The notes under the pieces were generated by a model. The model worked only from the letters and a program-made list of their open reading frames with translations. It did no database searches and had not been told where the DNA came from. A stretch of 64,000 bases of DNA from BOKV01 sp041739225 (GTDB taxonomy: Bacteria > Pseudomonadota > Alphaproteobacteria > Rhizobiales > Rhizobiaceae). The position numbers were made by a program, and so were the translations under genes. The stretch covers positions 55,175 to 119,174 of the forward strand of contig JBGSOG010000078.1 of assembly GCA_041739225.1 (NCBI GenBank). Reading direction: 5' to 3'. This document shows, piece after piece, positions 51,146 to 59,139 of the stretch (its first letter is position 1; the number at the start of each line of letters is the position of its first letter).

Positions 51146-52954
51146 ATGACGGATTCCCTTGAAAAGCCGGCCACGCCTTACCGTGTGCTGGCACGCAAAT
51201 ACCGCCCCAACAGTTTCGACGACCTGATCGGCCAGGAGCCGATGGTGCGCACCCTCACGAACGCCTTTCGTTCCGGACGCATCGCGCAGGCTTACATGCT
51301 GACCGGCGTTCGCGGCGTCGGCAAAACCACGACGGCACGCATCCTTGCCCGGGCGCTCAATTACCGAAAAGACGGAGTTGACCAGCCAACCATCGACGTG
51401 CGGCAGGAGGGCGAACATTGCCGCGCCATCCTGGAGGGCCGCCACGTTGACGTCATTGAAATGGATGCAGCATCGCACACCGGCATCGACAACATGCGCG
51501 AGATCCTCGATTCGGTGCGCTATGCCCCGGCGATTGCCCGCTACAAGGTCTATATCATCGACGAAGTGCACCAGCTTTCCAGCCACTCGTTCAATGCCTT
51601 GCTGAAAACACTGGAAGAGCCGCCGCCGCACCTCAAATTTGTGTTTGCCACCACCGAAATCCGCAAGGTACCGGTGACTGTGCTTTCGCGTTGCCAGCGC
51701 TTTGACCTGCGCCGTGTTGATGCCGGTGAACTGGCAAGCCACCTTGGCAGGATCGCACAGGCAGAAGCGGTGGAAGTGGAAGATGAGGCGCTTGCCCTGA
51801 TCGCCCGTGCGGCCGAAGGTTCGGTGCGCGATTCGCTGTCGATCATGGATCAGGCCATTGCCCATTCCGGCGGCAAGGTTGAGGCGTCCAGCGTGCGCGC
51901 CATGCTTGGCCTTGCCGATCGCGCCCGCATCATCGACCTGTTCGACATGGTGATGCAGGGCGATATCGCAGCCGCGCTTGCCGAAATGAAGGAACAATAT
52001 GACATCGGCGCCAGTCCGTCGGTGGTACTTTCCGATCTCGCCGAGTTCGTCCATTTTGTCACCCGCGTCAAATACCTGCCGCAGGCCGTGAACGACCCCT
52101 CGCTCACCGAAAGCGAAAGGGTTCGCGGAGGCGGTTTTGCGCAAAAGCTATCAGTGCGGGCGCTCTCGCGGGCTTGGCAGATATTGCTCAAGGGTGTCGG
52201 CGAAGTGGATGGCTCGGAGCGTCCGTTGGCTGCTGCCGACATGGTGCTGGTGCGTCTTTGCCATGCGGCAAACCTGCCGTTTCCCGATGAACTCATCCGC
52301 ACCCTTTCGGCCTCTGCTGCCCCGGCCATCGGGGCAAGCGCTGGCACTGCATCGGCGCCGTCGTCCGGTCCATCCGGGGCGATTGCCCAGACACCGGCGA
52401 GCCTGACATCGATTGGTCCGGCACACGGCTTGCGCATGCTGGCAAACGGCAACGGCGCGCATGGCGACAATCCCCCGCGCGCTGAAGTGTCCCCGGCGGC
52501 CGAAGCGCCGCAGTTGGAGCTCGGACGCTTTGAAGACCTCGTGCTGCTGGCCGAGGAAAAGCGCGAAATACGGCTGAAATCGCTGCTGCGCTGCAATGTC
52601 CGGCTGGTCAATTTTCGCGATGGCCGCATGGAATTCAATCTCGTTGGCAACCCGCCGCCCAATTTTGTCACCGAGCTTGGCCAGAAGTTGCAGGCCTGGA
52701 CCGGCAAGCGCTGGACGCTGACAGTCAGTCGCGAAGGTGGCGCACTGTCTCTCGACGAGCAGGAAAAGGCTGAGACAGGCCAGCGCCACGAGGCAGCGCG
52801 CGAAGACCCGGTGGTCGCGGCGATCCTCGCGCGTTTTCCCGGCAGCCGGGTTGTTGACGTTTCGGTGCGGGCAGAACCTGCTGCGGCCGGCGCCATTGCC
52901 GATGAACCAGGCGGCGCAGAAACCCGCGAGGGTCTCGACAATTTTGACGAATGA
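51146..52954 (+). CDS. dnaX: DNA polymerase III subunit tau/gamma
   Basis: A 602-residue clamp-loader ATPase. RVLARKYRPNSFDDLIGQEP opens the AAA+ domain; Walker A GVRGVGKTTTAR near residue 56; Walker B YIIDEVHQLS; SRC sensor-1 region LSRCQRFDLRRV. Of the usual zinc cysteines only one (GEHC) remains. Domain III follows to about 390, then a Ser/Ala/Pro linker and the C-terminal tau region (about 450-602) that contacts the polymerase. No slippery heptamer was identified, so a separate gamma form is not predicted. Confidence 0.95.
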   Translation: MTDSLEKPATPYRVLARKYRPNSFDDLIGQEPMVRTLTNAFRSGRIAQAYMLTGVRGVGKTTTARILARALNYRKDGVDQPTIDVRQEGEHCRAILEGRHVDVIEMDAASHTGIDNMREILDSVRYAPAIARYKVYIIDEVHQLSSHSFNALLKTLEEPPPHLKFVFATTEIRKVPVTVLSRCQRFDLRRVDAGELASHLGRIAQAEAVEVEDEALALIARAAEGSVRDSLSIMDQAIAHSGGKVEASSVRAMLGLADRARIIDLFDMVMQGDIAAALAEMKEQYDIGASPSVVLSDLAEFVHFVTRVKYLPQAVNDPSLTESERVRGGGFAQKLSVRALSRAWQILLKGVGEVDGSERPLAAADMVLVRLCHAANLPFPDELIRTLSASAAPAIGASAGTASAPSSGPSGAIAQTPASLTSIGPAHGLRMLANGNGAHGDNPPRAEVSPAAEAPQLELGRFEDLVLLAEEKREIRLKSLLRCNVRLVNFRDGRMEFNLVGNPPPNFVTELGQKLQAWTGKRWTLTVSREGGALSLDEQEKAETGQRHEAAREDPVVAAILARFPGSRVVDVSVRAEPAAAGAIADEPGGAETREGLDNFDE

Positions 52955-52988
52955 CAAGTTTTCCGAATGACAAAGGGGAAATGATCGC

Positions 52989-53312
52989 ATGAAAGACATT
53001 CTCGGCCTGATGGGCAAGGTCAAGGAAATGCAGGCCAAAATGCAGGAAATGCAGGACGGCCTGTCGGAACTGCTGGTCACCGGGCAATCCGGCGGCGGCC
53101 TCGTCAAGGTGACGCTGAACGGCAAGGGCGAAATGAAATCGCTCTCCGTCGATCCCTCGCTGATCAAGCCGGACGAGGCGGAAATCCTCGAGGACCTCAT
53201 TTTGGCCGCGCACAACGATGCAAAATCGAAAGCCGAAGAGGCCGTTGCCGCGAAGACCCGCGAACTTACTGCCGGCCTGCCGATTCCGCCCGGCATGAAG
53301 CTGCCGTTTTAA
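52989..53312 (+). CDS. YbaB/EbfC family nucleoid-associated protein
   Basis: A 107-residue DNA-binding homodimer forming the usual tweezer-like helices (KDILGLMGKVKEMQAKMQEMQD) with the beta segment GGGLVKVTLNGKGEMKSLSVDPSLI and the C-terminal GLPIPPGMKLPF. It lies between dnaX and recR as in many bacteria and probably shares their transcript. Confidence 0.95.
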   Translation: MKDILGLMGKVKEMQAKMQEMQDGLSELLVTGQSGGGLVKVTLNGKGEMKSLSVDPSLIKPDEAEILEDLILAAHNDAKSKAEEAVAAKTRELTAGLPIPPGMKLPF

Positions 53313-53323
53313 GGCCGGTCCCG

Positions 53324-53938
53324 ATGGCCAATGCCCGCATCACCGGCCCCGAAATCGAGCGGCTGATCCAGTTGCTCGCCCGGCTGCCCGGCCTCGGGCC
53401 CCGTTCGGCCAGGCGCGCGGCGCTGCACCTCATCAAGAAGAAGGAGGCGCTGCTGGTCCCGCTCGCCGCCGCCGCCGCCGAGGCCGCGCAAAAGGTGCGC
53501 ATCTGCTCAAATTGCGGCAATGTCGATACATCTGACCCCTGCACCGTTTGCGCCGATCCACGCCGCGATGCCGGAACGCTGATTGTGGTCGAGGACGTGT
53601 CCGACCTTTGGGCGTTGGAGCGGGCAGGTGCGATGAACTGCCTTTACCATGTGTTGGGCGGCACGCTTTCCCCGCTTGATGGCGTCGGCCCGGAGGATTT
53701 GAACATTGCAGGCCTCGTCAACCGCGTGGCTGCCGGCGGATCGCCGGTGCGCGAAGTGATCATCGCCGTCAATGCCACGGTCGAGGGCCAGACCACCGCG
53801 CATTACATTTCCGACCAGTTGGCCGGAACCGGTGTCAAGGTCAGCCGCCTCGCCCACGGCGTTCCCGTCGGCGGCGAACTCGATTACCTCGACGAAGGCA
53901 CGCTCAACGCCGCACTGAAAAGCCGAAGCGCGTTTTAG
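53324..53938 (+). CDS. recR: recombination mediator RecR
   Basis: A 204-residue RecFOR-pathway protein: helix-hairpin-helix LARLPGLGPRSARRAALHL, zinc finger CSNCGNVDTSDPCTVC (four Cys), Toprim segment LIVVEDVSDLWALERAG and Walker-like C-terminal GVPVGGELDYLDEGTLNAAL. It starts 11 bases after ybaB. Its stop codon overlaps the convergent higA-like gene by 4 bases. Confidence 0.96.
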   Translation: MANARITGPEIERLIQLLARLPGLGPRSARRAALHLIKKKEALLVPLAAAAAEAAQKVRICSNCGNVDTSDPCTVCADPRRDAGTLIVVEDVSDLWALERAGAMNCLYHVLGGTLSPLDGVGPEDLNIAGLVNRVAAGGSPVREVIIAVNATVEGQTTAHYISDQLAGTGVKVSRLAHGVPVGGELDYLDEGTLNAALKSRSAF

Positions 53939-54228
53939 GCTTGTAACGATTCTTTTCGTGGCAGCTTTGCAATGGTTGAACCGTCTTTTTGTTCCGCAAG
54001 CCGCAACTCGTAAAGTTGCTGCAAATTCATCCAAAAAGCAGCGCTGGTGCCAAACCAATGTCCTAGCCTCAACGCAGTGTCAGCAGTAATACCGCGTTGG
54101 CCATTGAGGATCGCAGTAACTCGGTTGACAGGTACGTTGAGATTTCGTGCCAAGGCGGCAGCAGAAATGCCAAGCTGTTCCAACTCTTCGCCAAGATGTT
54201 CACCAGGGTGAATTGCGGTTCGCGTCAT
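53935..54228 (-). CDS. higA: HigA-type antitoxin
   Basis: A 97-residue XRE-family antitoxin of the VapI/HigA class: HPGEHLGEELEQLGISAAALARNLNVPVNRVTAILNGQRGITADTALRLGHWFGTSAAFWMNLQQLYEL in part is the characteristic helix-turn-helix plus dimer region. ATG at 54228 with AAGGAG upstream. It starts 10 bases after higB and would neutralise that toxin and repress the shared promoter. Confidence 0.9.
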   Translation of the reverse strand: MTRTAIHPGEHLGEELEQLGISAAALARNLNVPVNRVTAILNGQRGITADTALRLGHWFGTSAAFWMNLQQLYELRLAEQKDGSTIAKLPRKESLQA

Positions 54229-54238
54229 GTTGCTCTCC

Positions 54239-54532
54239 TTAGTGATAATCTGTGATCTCGACGTTTGCCGGACCAGGCGCTCCTTCGGGCCAAACAAAGC
54301 AGATGCGCCATTGATCGTTGATTCGGATTGAGTATTGACCAAACCTGTCGCCTTTCAGTGCTTCCAGTGCTTCCAGTCGGTTGCCGCCCAGAGCACGAAG
54401 GTCATGGAGCGAGCTTGCTGCCTCAAGCCGGTCCAGTCTTGTTTCCGCTTGCCGCTGAAATCCCGCGAACTCCCCGATTCTGTCGCCAGAAGCAAACCGT
54501 GCAGTTCTTTTGTCGCTATAGCTTAAAATCAT
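54239..54532 (-). CDS. higB: HigB-type toxin (RelE superfamily)
   Basis: A 97-residue ribosome-dependent mRNA interferase of the HigB/plasmid maintenance killer type: SDKRTARFASGDRIGEF, RLDRLEAASSLHDLRALGGNRLEALEALKGDRFGQYSIRINDQWRICFVW carries the RIN-QWRI-F pattern of this toxin family. Toxin-first order is typical of higBA. The ATG at 54532 lies inside a small inverted repeat. The module sits between recR and rmuC. Confidence 0.9.
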   Translation of the reverse strand: MILSYSDKRTARFASGDRIGEFAGFQRQAETRLDRLEAASSLHDLRALGGNRLEALEALKGDRFGQYSIRINDQWRICFVWPEGAPGPANVEITDYH

Positions 54533-54537
54533 TAAGC
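54521..54537 (-). promoter_or_regulatory. candidate higBA operator
   Basis: Inverted repeat GCTTAA-AATCA-TTAAGC spanning the higB start codon. HigA-type antitoxins bind such palindromes in their own promoter region. A possible promoter further upstream on the minus strand is TTGACC (54590-54585), 17-base spacer, CTTTTA (54567-54562). Confidence 0.5.
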
Positions 54538-54824
54538 AGCGTACCATCGATACGCATTACGTAAAAGGTATTTATTTTGGGAAAGGTCAATTTATTCAAG
54601 GCTGGAAAATCTGAAGGCTTGCAAATGCAAGTGCTAAGGACAAGAATTCAGCGTCCATTTTTTACGGCTACGCGCTTTCCATAATTCACCAAACACTTTG
54701 AAACCGGATTCTTTGCCTTCAACAACTCTGATGAAAAAAACCTGTTTCCACAGGGCATTTGTCGAACAATCTTAGGCCGATCAAGTTATCGGTAAAGACT
54801 GTTGCGTTGCCTAAATACCCCCCC
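54533..54824. other. AT-rich spacer between higB and rmuC
   Basis: About 290 bases without a gene. It holds the probable higBA promoter (54562-54590) and the rmuC terminator (54734-54754). The remainder is more AT-rich than its surroundings, consistent with arrival together with the toxin-antitoxin module; I see no other element. Confidence 0.5.
54734..54754 (-). terminator. intrinsic terminator of rmuC
   Basis: On the minus strand CCTGT-GGAA-ACAGG followed by TTTTTTT (plus strand AAAAAAA-CCTGTTTCCACAGG). It lies about 70 bases past the rmuC stop and also separates rmuC from higBA. Confidence 0.75.
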
Positions 54825-56039
54825 TCACTCCACAGCCTTCAACCTTGGCCGCGGCGGTTCGACCGCGCGCGCTTCGGCAAAGTCGAGATCGGCGATCTTT
54901 GAGCCGCGCCGGGCGAGTTTGTTGGTTGAGGTCAGCACATCCTCGACATCCTTGCTCACCATGCCGAAATGGTTGCCGAGCTTGCGTACCCGCTCGTCGA
55001 GCCGGGTGACATCTTCCATCAGCCGCATCACCTCGCCCTGGATGAGGTGCGCCTGTTCGCGCATGCGGTGGTCCTTCAGCACCGACTGGATGACCTGGAT
55101 CGACAGCATCAGCAGCGAGGGCGAGACAATGACGATGCGGGCGCGGTGGGCGCGTGTCACCAGCGCCTCGTGCTTTTCGTGGATTTCGGCAAACACCGAT
55201 TCCGACGGCACGAACATGAAGGCGGTGTCCTGCGTCTCGCCGGGCAGGAAATAGCGCTCGGCAATCGCCTTGATATGCACTTCGACATCGCGGCGGAACA
55301 ATTGATTGGCGATCTTCTCGCGCTCCGGCGTTTCGGCGGCGCGAATGGCATTCCATGATTCCAGCGGAAACTTGGCGTCGATCACCAGCGGCGGCGTGTC
55401 ATTGGGCATGTGGATGATGCAGTCGGGCCGCGCGCCGTTCGACAGCGTGAACTGGAATTCATAGGCACCTTGCGGCAGGCCGTCGGCAACAATGGCTGCC
55501 ATGCGCGCCTCGCCGAACGCGCCGCGCTGCTGCTTGTTGGCAAGGATGTTCTGGAGCTGCACCACCTGTCCGGTGAGCGCGGTGATGTTGTTTTGCGCTG
55601 TGTCGATGACGGCAAGCCGCTCCTGCAATTTGGCAAGGCTTTCCTGCGTCGATTTGGTGGTCTCGGCCAGCGACTGGCCCACCCGCCCGGTAACTGCGTC
55701 CAGCCGTTCCGAGACGAGGCGGGCCAGGTCGGATTGCCTTGCGCCCAGATGCTCCGACATGGCTGCCATGCGCCCGGTGATCTCGTTCTGGCTGGCGACC
55801 AGCTCGGCCATGCGCGCCTCGGCATCGCGCGCCCGTTCGGCAGCAGCGGCAAGCTCGGCGGCCCTTTCCATCGCCCGTCGTGTTCCATTGCGCACCGCCA
55901 GCAGCAGCCACACCAGGCAAATGACCACCAGCGCCGCGCCAAGCACAGCCAGTCCCTCGCCAAGGCTGATGACGCGGTTGCCAACAACGAACAGCGTTTG
56001 CGAGATGAGGGCGGTCAGATCAATCGTCCGGGATTCCAT
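54825..56039 (-). CDS. rmuC: RmuC family protein
   Basis: A 404-residue protein. An N-terminal membrane helix (LAVLGAALVVICLVWLLLAV, about 30-50) leads into a long coiled coil (50-165) and the PD-(D/E)XK-type RmuC domain: RGAFGEARMAAIVADGL, RPDCIIHMPN, LVIDAKFPLESW and FMFVPSESVF. RmuC limits inversions at short repeats and is predicted to be a nuclease. ATG at 56039. Confidence 0.93.
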   Translation of the reverse strand: MESRTIDLTALISQTLFVVGNRVISLGEGLAVLGAALVVICLVWLLLAVRNGTRRAMERAAELAAAAERARDAEARMAELVASQNEITGRMAAMSEHLGARQSDLARLVSERLDAVTGRVGQSLAETTKSTQESLAKLQERLAVIDTAQNNITALTGQVVQLQNILANKQQRGAFGEARMAAIVADGLPQGAYEFQFTLSNGARPDCIIHMPNDTPPLVIDAKFPLESWNAIRAAETPEREKIANQLFRRDVEVHIKAIAERYFLPGETQDTAFMFVPSESVFAEIHEKHEALVTRAHRARIVIVSPSLLMLSIQVIQSVLKDHRMREQAHLIQGEVMRLMEDVTRLDERVRKLGNHFGMVSKDVEDVLTSTNKLARRGSKIADLDFAEARAVEPPRPRLKAVE

Positions 56040-56143
56040 CAAACAAGCCTAGCCGATTCCCGGAAAGAACAAAACAGGAATATGCCGCCCGTCTTGACCG
56101 CTCCCGTGCTCTTTCATATTTGAGACGCACAAAGGGAGCGCCC

Positions 56144-56758
56144 ATGGCCATTCGCGACATCATTCACCTGCCCGATCCGGTTCTTCGCGAAGTGTCGAAG
56201 CCGGTGGAGCGCGTCGATGCCGAACTGCTTCGCTTGCTCGATGACATGCTGGAAACGATGTATGATGCGCCCGGCATCGGGCTTGCCGGCATCCAGATCG
56301 GTGTGCCGCGCCGAATTGTCACCATCGACATCGGTGAGCCGGAAGAGCCTGAAGAAGGCGAGGAAGCCGGGGAGGCGGAGATTGACGAAACGACGCCCGA
56401 GGGCCGCCGCGAGGCGCGCAAGAAGCGCAAGCCACAGCCGTTCTTCCTGATCAACCCGAAAATCCTCACGGTCTCGGACGACCGTTCGGTTTATGAGGAA
56501 GGCTGCCTGTCGATCCCCGAATATTACGCCGAGGTCGAGCGCCCGGCAGCGGTGAAGGTTTCCTATCTCGACCGCAACGGCAAGGAGCAGGTGCTGGATG
56601 CCGACGGGTTGATGGCCACCTGCCTGCAGCACGAGATCGACCATTTGGATGGCAGGCTGTTCATTGACCACATTTCACGGCTGAAGCGTGAAATGGTGGT
56701 GAAGAAATTCACCAAGATCGCCAAACAAAACCCCAAACCGGGCCGCATGGTGGGGTAA
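56144..56758 (+). CDS. def: peptide deformylase with an acidic insertion
   Basis: A 204-residue metalloenzyme removing the N-formyl group from new proteins. Motif 1 GIGLAGIQIG (44-53; usually GxGLAAxQ), motif 2 EGCLSIPEYY near 121 with the metal Cys, motif 3 CLQHEIDHLDG near 165 with the metal histidines. Residues 65-98 are an extra acidic then basic segment (EPEEPEEGEEAG...RKKRK) between two core strands, absent from the E. coli enzyme (169 residues). ATG at 56144. First of the def-fmt-truA group. Confidence 0.94.
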   Translation: MAIRDIIHLPDPVLREVSKPVERVDAELLRLLDDMLETMYDAPGIGLAGIQIGVPRRIVTIDIGEPEEPEEGEEAGEAEIDETTPEGRREARKKRKPQPFFLINPKILTVSDDRSVYEEGCLSIPEYYAEVERPAAVKVSYLDRNGKEQVLDADGLMATCLQHEIDHLDGRLFIDHISRLKREMVVKKFTKIAKQNPKPGRMVG

Positions 56759-56763
56759 CTGGC

Positions 56764-56934
56764 ATGGAAACACTGCTCATGGAGGATGTTGAGCCCTCGA
56801 TGCTGGCCTTGCTCGAGGCAAGAGCGGCCGCTGCGGGCCATAGCCTCAACACGGAAATCGTGAAATTGCTGCAATTGGCATTGGCACAACAAGAAAATGA
56901 ACCGGTGGCAGACCCAGCTATCCCGTTGGACTGA
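56764..56934 (+). CDS. small ribbon-helix-helix protein (FitA/Arc-like), orphan
   Basis: A 56-residue frame squeezed between def and fmt, 5 bases after def. METLLMEDVEPSMLALLEAR followed by AAAAGHSLNTEIVKLLQLAL fits the Arc/FitA ribbon-helix-helix pattern (one strand, two helices, with N-T-E-I-V at the helix 2 start). FitA-type proteins are usually antitoxins partnered by a PIN-domain toxin; no toxin gene is adjacent. ATG at 56764; the stop lies 16 bases before the likely fmt start. Confidence 0.65.
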   Translation: METLLMEDVEPSMLALLEARAAAAGHSLNTEIVKLLQLALAQQENEPVADPAIPLD

Positions 56935-56950
56935 TGGCCTGAAAGCGAAA

Positions 56951-57889
56951 GTGGAACCCTTGCCCCTTCGACTGGTCTTCATGGGCACGCCGGAGTTCTC
57001 CGTGCCGGTGCTGCATGCGCTGCATGCGGCAGGGCACCGGATCGTGTGTGTCTACTCTCAGCCGCCACGGCCCGCCGGACGCGGCATGGAGTTGCGCAAA
57101 TCGCCGGTTCATGAAGCGGCAGGGCAACTCGGAATTGATGTGCGCACGCCTGTTTCGTTGAAAGGCGCAGATGAACAGGCGCAGTTTGCTGCGTTGCATG
57201 CCGATGTGGCGGTCGTTGTGGCTTACGGCCTTATTTTGCCACGGGCAGTGCTGGATGCGCCGCCCCTTGGCTGCTGGAACATCCACGCTTCGCTGTTGCC
57301 GCGTTGGCGCGGGGCGGCGCCGATCCAACGCGCAATCATGGCAGGCGACCGGGAAACCGGCGTCATGATCATGCGCATGGAGGCGGGTCTCGACACCGGC
57401 CCGGTGGCGTTGACCGCAAAACTCGACATTGGCCCGGATGAGACCACCTCGCAGCTTCACGACCGCCTGTCGATCGCCGGGGCGGCCCTAATGGTCGAAG
57501 CAGCGGCGAAGCTGGAAGCCGGGACACTGACAACCACCCCTCAGCCTGCTGAAGGCATCACCTATGCCGCCAAGATCGACAAGGCAGAGGCGCGCATCGA
57601 CTGGTCAAAGCCTGCTGCAGAGGTCCACAACACCATCCGGGGCCTGTCCCCGTTCCCCGGTGCATGGTGCGAAATGGAGCTTTCGGGCAAGCGCGAACGG
57701 GTCAAATTGCTGGCTTGCGCGCTCGCCAGCGGCCTTGGCGTGCCAGGCAGCATGCTGGATGACGAGCTCACCATTGCCTGCGGGCAGGGCGCGGTGCGGC
57801 TGGTCCGTTTGCAGAAGGCTGGAAAGCAGCCGGTTTCGGCCAAGGAATTCCTGCGTGGAAATGCACTTGCCGGCGGCAGGGTGTTCTGA
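56951..57889 (+). CDS. fmt: methionyl-tRNA formyltransferase
   Basis: About 312 residues. LRLVFMGTPEFSVPVLHAL opens the Rossmann domain; SLLPRWRGAAPIQRAI near 115-130 carries the folate-site and catalytic residues; the C-terminal OB-like domain includes YAAKIDKAEARIDWSKPA. Start is uncertain: the GTG at 56951 is used here, a TTG at 56960 would give MPLRLVFMGTP, and an ATG at 56897 would overlap the small upstream gene. The stop overlaps truA by one base. Confidence 0.94.
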   Translation: MEPLPLRLVFMGTPEFSVPVLHALHAAGHRIVCVYSQPPRPAGRGMELRKSPVHEAAGQLGIDVRTPVSLKGADEQAQFAALHADVAVVVAYGLILPRAVLDAPPLGCWNIHASLLPRWRGAAPIQRAIMAGDRETGVMIMRMEAGLDTGPVALTAKLDIGPDETTSQLHDRLSIAGAALMVEAAAKLEAGTLTTTPQPAEGITYAAKIDKAEARIDWSKPAAEVHNTIRGLSPFPGAWCEMELSGKRERVKLLACALASGLGVPGSMLDDELTIACGQGAVRLVRLQKAGKQPVSAKEFLRGNALAGGRVF

Positions 57890-58650
57890 TGCCGCGCTAC
57901 AAGCTGATCGTGGAATATGACGGGACGCCTTTTTGCGGCTGGCAACGGCAGGAAAACGGATTTTCCGTCCAGCAGGCACTGGAAGAAGCGCTGGAAAAAT
58001 TCGCCCAGCATCAAGTTATTGTTTTTGCCGCCGGACGCACCGACACAGGCGTCCACGCGCTCGGGCAGGTGGTGCATGTTGATCTGGAACGCCACTGGGA
58101 TGCCCACAAGGTGGCAGAATCTGCCAATGGCATCCTCAAACATGCAAACCACCCGGTAGCGGTGCTGGATGCAATTGAAGTTTCGCCTGATTTTGACGCG
58201 CGTTTTTCAGCGCGGCGGCGCAGTTACCGCTACCGGATCATCAATCGCTGGGCCAATTTGACGGTTGACCGTGACCGCGCCTGGAACGTCAAAAAGCCGC
58301 TGGATGTGGAAGCCATGCACGACGCGGCGCAGGTGCTGGTCGGCCATCACGACTTCACCACGTTTCGCTCACAGCACTGTCAGGCCAAATCGCCAATGAA
58401 AACGCTGGATGTGCTGCGGGTACACCGGCTTGACCAACAGGAAATCCGCATTGAGGCTGTCTCCCGCTCATTCCTGCACAACCAGGTCCGATCCATGGTG
58501 GGTTCGCTCAAGCTGGTCGGCGAAGGCAAATGGAGCGCGGATGACATGCGCGAAGCATTGGAGAAGCGCGAACGCACGGCTTGCGGTCCGGTCGCGCCTT
58601 CCTGCGGGCTGTATCTGGAAAAAGTGGAGTACAGGGATGAGAATCAGTAA
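57889..58650 (+). CDS. truA: tRNA pseudouridine38-40 synthase
   Basis: A 253-residue TruA. YKLIVEYDGTPFCGWQRQENGFSVQQALEEAL opens it; the catalytic aspartate is in FAAGRTDTGVHALGQVVHVD near residue 52; RSFLHNQVRSMVGSLKLVGEG near 193 completes the family signature. It modifies tRNA anticodon stems. ATG at 57889 within the fmt stop; last gene of the def-fmt-truA group. Confidence 0.96.
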   Translation: MPRYKLIVEYDGTPFCGWQRQENGFSVQQALEEALEKFAQHQVIVFAAGRTDTGVHALGQVVHVDLERHWDAHKVAESANGILKHANHPVAVLDAIEVSPDFDARFSARRRSYRYRIINRWANLTVDRDRAWNVKKPLDVEAMHDAAQVLVGHHDFTTFRSQHCQAKSPMKTLDVLRVHRLDQQEIRIEAVSRSFLHNQVRSMVGSLKLVGEGKWSADDMREALEKRERTACGPVAPSCGLYLEKVEYRDENQ

Positions 58651-58792
58651 ACAAAGTGCTGAAATTGGTTAAGATTCGCATTTTGGAGATCAAACTCAAT
58701 TCCTAGCAGGCTTCGAAAGTCGAAAATTTGAGACGAATTTTCGCACCAAGGGTATTTATCCCCAAAAAGCGAGCGCTACTACGCCTTTCAAC

Positions 58793-58821
58793 TTGCATTG
58801 AAAGGGCTTCGACAATCTAAT
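58793..58821 (+). promoter_or_regulatory. promoter of the small-RNA candidate
   Basis: -35 TTGCAT (58793-58798, preceded by C), 17-base spacer, -10 TCTAAT (58816-58821). The -35 hexamer and spacing are identical to those of the SRP RNA promoter in this window. Confidence 0.55.
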
Positions 58822-58827
58822 CACGTT

Positions 58828-58955
58828 GTTGCGAATCATTTCGCAACACCCCGGGCTATGATCGGGACTGGCATCCCGGCTTAGTTCGCAGGCCCAATAG
58901 GTTAGCGGGTCATCTCAGGAGGGGTCGAGCTTTCAAGCTCGGCCCCTTTCTCTAT
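58828..58955 (+). ncRNA. candidate structured small RNA
   Basis: A predicted transcript of about 128 bases from the promoter above to an intrinsic terminator. Element 1 is a perfect hairpin GTTGCGAA-TCAT-TTCGCAAC (58828-58847). Element 2 includes CGGGA...TCCCG (58863-58879) enclosed by GGGCT and GGCCC. Element 3 is the terminator. No start codon follows the AGGAGGGG within it, so a peptide is unlikely. I do not recognise it as a named RNA family. Confidence 0.5.
58919..58955 (+). terminator. intrinsic terminator of the small-RNA candidate
   Basis: GGGGTCGAGC-TTTCAA-GCTCGGCCCC (one T-G pair) followed by TTTCTCTATTT. Confidence 0.75.
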
Positions 58956-59139
58956 TTATGCATAACGCATATTCGCGGAATCTCGTCTAGCAAAAAAGTT
59001 CACCAAAAAAATTCGTCCAAAAATTTTTTTGTTCGAAATTATTTTCCGCGCCTTCTTTCAGTGTGCCAGGCCATGAAACCATTCTTTTGCCGCATCCGTT
59101 GAACAAGTGGTAAAGTCAAGAATGCCGAAGGATTGAGAC

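Larger units (their letters stand above)
58651..59139. other. 489-base intergenic region between truA and the DUF3095 gene
   Basis: No protein frame is supported. The middle part holds a small-RNA candidate with promoter and terminator (58793-58955). The right part (58956-59139) is AT-rich, with an inverted repeat CAAAAAAATT...AATTTTTTTG at 59004-59031, and presumably contains the DUF3095 gene promoter. Confidence 0.6.

Noticed and set aside
54618..54631. CTTGC-AAAT-GCAAG hairpin between higB and rmuC
   Set aside because: The stem is only 5 bp and no T tract or promoter is associated on either strand.
58919..58950. AGGAGGGG before the terminator as a ribosome site for a small peptide
   Set aside because: No start codon follows within a usable distance, and the sequence forms one arm of the terminator.
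59004..59031. AT inverted repeat CAAAAAAATT...AATTTTTTTG as a terminator
   Set aside because: A pure A-T stem is too weak for an intrinsic terminator, and the terminator before it already ends the small-RNA unit.
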